Translations under genes and position numbers: made by a program
The notes under the pieces: generated by a model
Told to the model about the DNA's origin: nothing
Seen by the model: only the letters and a program-made list of their open reading frames with translations
Database searches by the model: none
Source: Oscillospiraceae bacterium
Lineage (GTDB): Bacteria > Bacillota > Clostridia > Oscillospirales > Oscillospiraceae
Assembly: GCA_031266955.1 (NCBI GenBank)
Contig: JAISAA010000163.1
Coordinates: 1 to 17,768, forward strand
Direction of reading: 5' to 3'
Length of the DNA: 17,768 bases
Shown: positions 13,488 to 17,768 of the stretch, piece after piece
Position numbering within the stretch: position 1 is the stretch's first letter
How the letters are laid out: every line of letters starts with the position of its first letter

Positions 13488-15146
13488 CTATATTTCAGTC
13501 ACTACGGGGATTATCATCGGGTTGCGCTTTGCCTTTTTGTAAAGATACTGCGACAGATCTGATTTTATCGTGGATTTCAGCGAGGTCAGGTCTGAAAGCA
13601 GTCTCGGCGCGCAGCCGCTTACGGTGTCGGAGACGACGTCCTTCATTTCGCGCATCAAATTGTCCGATTCTTTGACGTAGACGAAGCCGCGCGTGACTAT
13701 ATCGGGCGGCGACATGAGGCTGCCATCCTCGCTGGATATGTTCACAATGATGACAAGCATACCGTCCTGCGCCAAATGCTGCCTGTCCCGCAGCACGACG
13801 CTGCCGACGTCGCCGACGCCTGTTCCGTCCACAAGCACGCGCCCGGACGGCACGGCGCCGTTTATCGTGATCGAGTGCCCGGTGATCTCTATCACCCTCC
13901 CGATGTCGCTGACGACTATCCTCTTCGGGTCTATTCCCATCTGCCGCGCGACCTTCGCGTGCGTCGATAAATGGCGGTGCTCGCCGTGGAGCGGGACAAA
14001 GAATCTCGGCTTTGTCAGCGCGAGCATCATTTTAAGTTCTTCCTGGCAGGCGTGGCCGGAGACGTGCAGGTCGGAGGCTTTGTCGTAAACGACCTCCGCG
14101 CCGCGGCGGAAAAGCTCGTCTATAACGCGCGAGACCGTCTTTTCGTTCCCCGGAACGGCGGAGGCGGATATTATAACGCGGTCGCCGGGCTTGATCTCTA
14201 TCTGCCGGTGATTTGAGAACGCTATGCGGTACAGCGCCGACATAGGCTCCCCCTGGCTGCCCGTCGTCACTATTACAACCTTTTCCGGCGGCAGGTTTTT
14301 TATCTGGTTTATATCGGCGAGCAGCCCGTCCGGCATATTGATATATCCCAGCTCAGTTGAAACGCGCATGATATTCTCCATACTGCGCCCGGAGACCGCC
14401 ACGCGCCGCCCGTATTTCGCCGCGCAGTTTATGACCTGCTGTATCCTGTGGACGTTCGATGCGAACGTCGTTACAAGTATGCGCTGCTGACATCCGCGGA
14501 AAAGCTCGTCGAACCTGTCGCCGACCTTGCTCTCCGACGTCGAGTACCCCGGCTTTTCCACGTTTGTGGAGTCCGCTAGCAGCGCTAATACTCCACGGTT
14601 GCCGAGCTCGCCGAGCCGCGCGAGGTCGATCATCCCGCCGGAAATAGGCGTCGTGTCCACCTTGAAATCGCCGGTGTGTATGAGCACGCCGATGGGCGTG
14701 CGTATGGCGAGCGCCACGGAATCCGGTATCGAGTGGTTCACGTGTATCATCTCGACCTTAAAGACGCCGAGCCTTACGGACTCCCCCGCTCGCATTGTGA
14801 CTATCTCGGTCTTGGAAAGCAGATTGTGCTCGGCCAGCTTGCTTGAGATAAGCCCGGCGGTGAGCGGCGTCGCGTAGACCGGCGGATGTATTTCGCGCAT
14901 AAGATACGGCAGCGCGCCGATATGGTCTTCGTGACCGTGCGTCAAAACGATCCCCTTGATACGGCTTGCGTTTTTCACAAGATAAGTGAAATCGGGTATG
15001 ACGATATCGACGCCGTACATCTCGTCGTCCGGGAAGCCGAGGCCCGCGTCCACGACGAGTATGTCCCCGCCGTATTCGTACACCGTCATATTTTTTCCGA
15101 TTTCGTTCAGCCCTCCGAGGGATATTACTTTTAGTTTTTCCACCAT
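13488..15146 (-). CDS. rnj: Ribonuclease J
   Basis: A 552-residue RNase J, the usual length. This metallo-beta-lactamase/beta-CASP enzyme has 5'-3' exonuclease and endonuclease activity in mRNA decay and rRNA processing. The metal motif HGHEDH (70-75) within GIVLTHGHEDHIGALP, HTGDFKVD, LLADSTNVEKPGYS, VSGHACQEELKMML and FVPLHGEHRHL are all intact, and the C-terminal domain is present. Start ATG 15146 (MVEKLKVISLGGLNEIGKN) has AAAGGAG (15165-15159) twelve bases upstream; the frame extends to 15302 but that part is not conserved-looking and lacks a ribosome site. A promoter 250 bases upstream implies a long leader. Confidence 0.97.
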   Translation of the reverse strand: MVEKLKVISLGGLNEIGKNMTVYEYGGDILVVDAGLGFPDDEMYGVDIVIPDFTYLVKNASRIKGIVLTHGHEDHIGALPYLMREIHPPVYATPLTAGLISSKLAEHNLLSKTEIVTMRAGESVRLGVFKVEMIHVNHSIPDSVALAIRTPIGVLIHTGDFKVDTTPISGGMIDLARLGELGNRGVLALLADSTNVEKPGYSTSESKVGDRFDELFRGCQQRILVTTFASNVHRIQQVINCAAKYGRRVAVSGRSMENIMRVSTELGYINMPDGLLADINQIKNLPPEKVVIVTTGSQGEPMSALYRIAFSNHRQIEIKPGDRVIISASAVPGNEKTVSRVIDELFRRGAEVVYDKASDLHVSGHACQEELKMMLALTKPRFFVPLHGEHRHLSTHAKVARQMGIDPKRIVVSDIGRVIEITGHSITINGAVPSGRVLVDGTGVGDVGSVVLRDRQHLAQDGMLVIIVNISSEDGSLMSPPDIVTRGFVYVKESDNLMREMKDVVSDTVSGCAPRLLSDLTSLKSTIKSDLSQYLYKKAKRNPMIIPVVTEI

Positions 15147-15392
15147 AGAGATAAATCGCTCCTTTAATAAATAAAATTTTTCGCAGATAAATTTTTCGCA
15201 AAAATAACTTTTGCCTCTTGCATACGCGCCCCGCGCGGAAACACGCCAAGAAATCCGGCGCGCGGAGGAACTCATAATCAGTCCAGTCCGGCCCCGCCGC
15301 AAAGCGCAGTTGTCCGCATACGTTTATTTTTTATATAAAGTACATCGTACACAATGCCATAACCAATAGCCCCAACGGCTGGTTTCATTACG
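15147..15392 (-). promoter_or_regulatory. Long 5' leader of RNase J with a direct repeat
   Basis: From the predicted start near 15392 to the RNase J start codon is about 245 bases, much longer than the other leaders here. It includes two copies of AAATTTTTCGCA (15174-15185 and 15189-15200, plus-strand reading) and an open 36-codon stretch without ribosome site. RNase J/E-type nucleases are often autoregulated through their leaders; this is inference only. Confidence 0.45.
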
Positions 15393-15398
15393 GGAGGC

Positions 15399-15427
15399 AG
15401 TATACACCGTCCCCGGCGCGTTGTCAA
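15399..15427 (-). promoter_or_regulatory. Promoter of RNase J unit
   Basis: On the minus strand TTGACA (15427-15422) and TATACT (15404-15399) are separated by exactly 17 bases, a near-perfect sigma-A promoter. It points away from the promoter at 15483, with the two -35 boxes about 55 bases apart. Confidence 0.85.
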
Positions 15428-15482
15428 CCGTGAAGCGCGTCGAAAAAAATTAAATTTTTTTCGTTTTACTTTAAAAAAGGTA

Positions 15483-15511
15483 TTGACATTTGCTCCAAGA
15501 TATGTAACAAT
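15483..15511 (+). promoter_or_regulatory. Promoter of the secreted-protein gene
   Basis: TTGACA (15483-15488) is followed after 17 bases by AACAAT (15506-15511), or after 16 by TAACAA. The -35 is perfect and the -10 is weak. The leader of about 50 bases contains a small GGCG-AAAA-CGCC hairpin (15525-15536) and the ribosome site of the gene. Confidence 0.65.
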
Positions 15512-15568
15512 AGAGGCAGGAACCGGCGAAAACGCCATAAATATTTAATTTTCGGAAGGAGAATTCCA

Positions 15569-17768
15569 ATGAACACCTCAGAAAAACGCACTAATTGCAA
15601 CCAGACTTTGTCACCCCCCCCCCCGGTAAAACACGACTAACTAAGCGCATCCTCTCCCTGCTGCTCACCCTCGCAATGGCTTTCACGCTGCTGCCAATTT
15701 CGGCGTTTGCGGCGCCGATAGACGACTTCAATAAGCTGAGCGTATTCTTGGACAGACTCACCGGCAATGGTGACTATCCCCCCATAACCGACGAATACAT
15801 AGCGCCGTTCGCCTATGCACACGGCAACGCCATTGCCGCCGCGACTGATTCGTCAGAGTATTCGGCGCGCACAGTTAAGAAAGAAGCAAGTCCCGACTTG
15901 GGCGGTTTTGCCATCAACGGAACAGTTGATTGGAATAAAGTTTTTTTCCATCTCTTCAGGAACAACGACCCCTCACCCAATTGGGACGCGAAGTTTTACA
16001 GCTCAGATTATTACAAAACAGGATTTTCAGGTAATACCACTTGGGATTCTGATAAGCGACCCAATCCATCGTATCACGGTGAGCAATTTAATGGTGGTCT
16101 GAGCGCTTTGGTTTCTACCGTAGCCGCGGCACTTGGCACAAATACCGTTTGGCATACCACAAAACCGGCTGTATCCATTATACCCGCCGTTCCTGCTGTT
16201 CGACCTATCATTATCTCCGTGTTAAACGGCTTTGATAACTCCGGTAATCTGGCTGCGGCGGTTATAAGTTATTTGCAAAAAAATAATGATTTGACCACGA
16301 TGAGCGCAGACGTGGCGAAAGAAGTACAGGGCAACATCACTGCTCTGAAGAACATCTTCGGGCTATTTTCATCTGAAGTCAGTAACCATACATCCACGCC
16401 GGTCATCGCTTTCGGAACCGACGATGGTGCGATAGATATTACTCCGGTTGCCGAACTCCTGCTCGGTAGGGACGTATCTGCCATTGATGGTAACGCATTA
16501 TCGGACGCGCTCAAGACGTTGAGTAATTTATTGACCGCGATCAACGCCAAAAAATCTACTGACCTTGAAAAACTCATCGGTACCCCCGCGTTTCTAAAGC
16601 TTGTTCTCGACCTCGGAGCGTTAGGGCTCGACCTCCCCGCCGAGCTGACAACAAAACTAAAAGAAAAATTAACGGGCAGCCTGAGCGCGGAGCAGTGGAT
16701 CGCCCTGTTTGACGGGCTCGCGGTGCTGCTCACGGACGAATCCGCATCGGACACCGGAGCCCAAACCTACGCCCTGCAAAGCTCAGCCGCGCCGCAGCCG
16801 CAGTTGATGTTTATGCCGGCCGCCGCACCGTCGGCGGCGTCGGTTTTCAAATACACAGCTCCTAAGAAGCTCTCCGATATTGATTTCCGCAAAATATTCA
16901 GCTTAATTGATTCGATGTCGAACGATGAGGCTCCGTTGACGCTCGGCGGCATATCCGGCGCTCTTGAAGAGGGCGTTAAGCTGATCGGCCTCCTAAGTAA
17001 TAACGCCATCATCAGCGGCGTTCTCGAAAATGTTTTGGAGCTCTCTGAGGAGCAGAGCGCGGCGGACGCACTTACGGAGTTAGTCGTCGACGTGGTGGTT
17101 TCCGCCGCTCCGTCCGAGCTCTCGGAGCTGTTGGAGGAGCTTGAGATCGCATCCTTCGATAATTTGAAAACAGTCTCCGAGTTCATCACGACCGTCGCCT
17201 CCGTTGGTACGGATATTGTGATAGGCGCGGATTTCAATATCGGCTCCTTGCTCAATTGGGAGAGCTTGAAAGCGCTCCTGAAAGACAACTATAATATTGT
17301 GGAGTGGCAGGCGTATGCCGCGGCATTCGCCGCAAAAGCAAAAAACAAGCTCAATAATTATGCCGCTGCGATCCGGGACGACCAAGTTGACGTCGGCGAC
17401 ATTTTGGAAGAGTCGGCGATCATCCTGAACGCGCTGAAAGGCGCGGTGCTCTACGTCGGCGGCGCGGACGGCTTAAATGTTTTTGACAATGAGGACATAG
17501 AAGCCGTCAACGCTGTGTTTGCCCGAATCCTTCCGTGGCTCAAGCTCAACGTCAAAAACCAGCTTGAGCCGTGGCGAACCGATACGGAGCCTACATATAA
17601 CAGCACTTGGCTCTACGCCAACACAACGGACGCCGAAGGCAACCTTGATATTTGGGGAGCGTTCGGTAACGTTCAGGATACCCTTGGGGGCAAATTGACC
17701 GCCAAGCTGACCTCAATGCTGTCAAGCGGCGGCGTCCTTGACGGTCTCGTAGACGAGAGTGATGAAGC
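15569..17768 (+). CDS. Large secreted protein, frame-broken at a C11 tract; 3' end outside window
   Basis: ATG 15569 has an excellent ribosome site (AAGGAG, 15556-15561, seven bases away). As written, translation reads through C11 (15614-15624) and stops at TAA 15638-15640 after 23 codons. In the +1-shifted frame the sequence is open from about 15595 to the right edge (714 codons from GGT 15625). It begins with Lys/Arg residues, a hydrophobic core (ILSLLLTLAMAFTLLP) and a cleavage site ISAFA|API, a typical signal peptide. C12 or C9 would join start and signal peptide. The mature part is rich in Leu, Ala, Ser, Asp and amphipathic helical stretches (for example ELSELLEELEIASF), with no domain I recognise; SLH repeats or a wall anchor could lie beyond the edge. 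Codon use is less GC-rich than the housekeeping genes. Function unknown; a frameshift pseudogene or a sequencing miscount are alternatives to phase variation. Confidence 0.8.
15614..15624 (+). repeat. Homopolymer of 11 C within the coding start region
   Basis: Eleven consecutive C lie 45 bases after the start codon and ahead of the signal-peptide codons. Tracts of this kind slip during replication and switch genes on and off. At 11 C the downstream frame is off by one base. Confidence 0.9.

Noticed and set aside
15278..15385. A possible 36-codon leader ORF (MKPAVGAIGYG...) upstream of RNase J
   Set aside because: No Shine-Dalgarno before its ATG and no resemblance to a known leader peptide; mentioned only as part of the long leader.
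15592..15630. TTG 15595 as an alternative in-frame start of the secreted protein
   Set aside because: It would bypass the C11 frame problem but has no ribosome site, while ATG 15569 has a perfect one; kept only as a remote alternative.
1..17768. CRISPR arrays, tRNA and rRNA genes, insertion sequences
   Set aside because: I saw no regularly spaced direct repeats, no cloverleaf or rRNA signatures, and no transposase motifs.

Overview
The window reads as a chromosomal piece of a GC-rich, spore-forming clostridium (Bacillota), probably from an uncultured Oscillospirales- or Christensenellales-like lineage. The evidence is a T-box leader, an SLH-domain protein, RNase J, TrmK, CoaX, SpoIIM- and SpoVB-like membrane proteins, GatCAB in place of visible GlnRS or AsnRS genes, strong AGGAGG-type ribosome sites, and codons dominated by CGC, GCG and GGC. 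The lineage call is inference; no rRNA gene is present.

Positions 1-229 hold the end of an SLH surface protein and its terminator. Positions 266-7178 form one long plus-strand operon: a promoter, a T-box riboswitch, aspS, a VapBC-like toxin-antitoxin pair, gatC, a terpenoid-cyclase-fold protein of unknown role, gatA and gatB. The core theme is tRNA-dependent amidation. AspRS, which carries the His31 signature linked to non-discriminating enzymes, would mischarge tRNA-Asn, and GatCAB would then convert Asp-tRNA-Asn to Asn-tRNA-Asn (and Glu-tRNA-Gln to Gln-tRNA-Gln). Two cargo insertions, the toxin-antitoxin pair and the cyclase-fold gene, break up this otherwise standard cluster and are stitched in by overlaps or tight spacing.

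Positions 7204-8736 (minus) carry a pantothenate module: an ECF S component (PanT-like) and type III pantothenate kinase, behind a strong promoter. Positions 8919-11277 (plus) carry a SpoVB/MOP-family flippase, a DUF1858 CxxC protein with its own promoter, and a short TrmK-like tRNA methyltransferase. Positions 11459-13006 (minus) carry yajC, a TIGR04086 membrane protein and a SpoIIM-like protein. A terminator hairpin after yajC doubles as the ribosome-binding region of the next gene. Positions 13119-15427 (minus) carry RNase J, with a long 5' leader, and an ArsC-family protein.

From 15483 to the right edge runs the 5' part of a large secreted protein of unknown function. Its reading frame is broken by a run of 11 C just before the signal peptide, so as written the gene is OFF; one added C (or two removed) would join a well-placed start codon to a clean signal peptide and more than 700 codons. 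This looks like a phase-variable contingency locus or a homopolymer miscount. A 49-bp intergenic repeat with two hairpins, including a compensatory base-pair change, occurs twice in opposite orientation (8776-8824 and 13057-13105).
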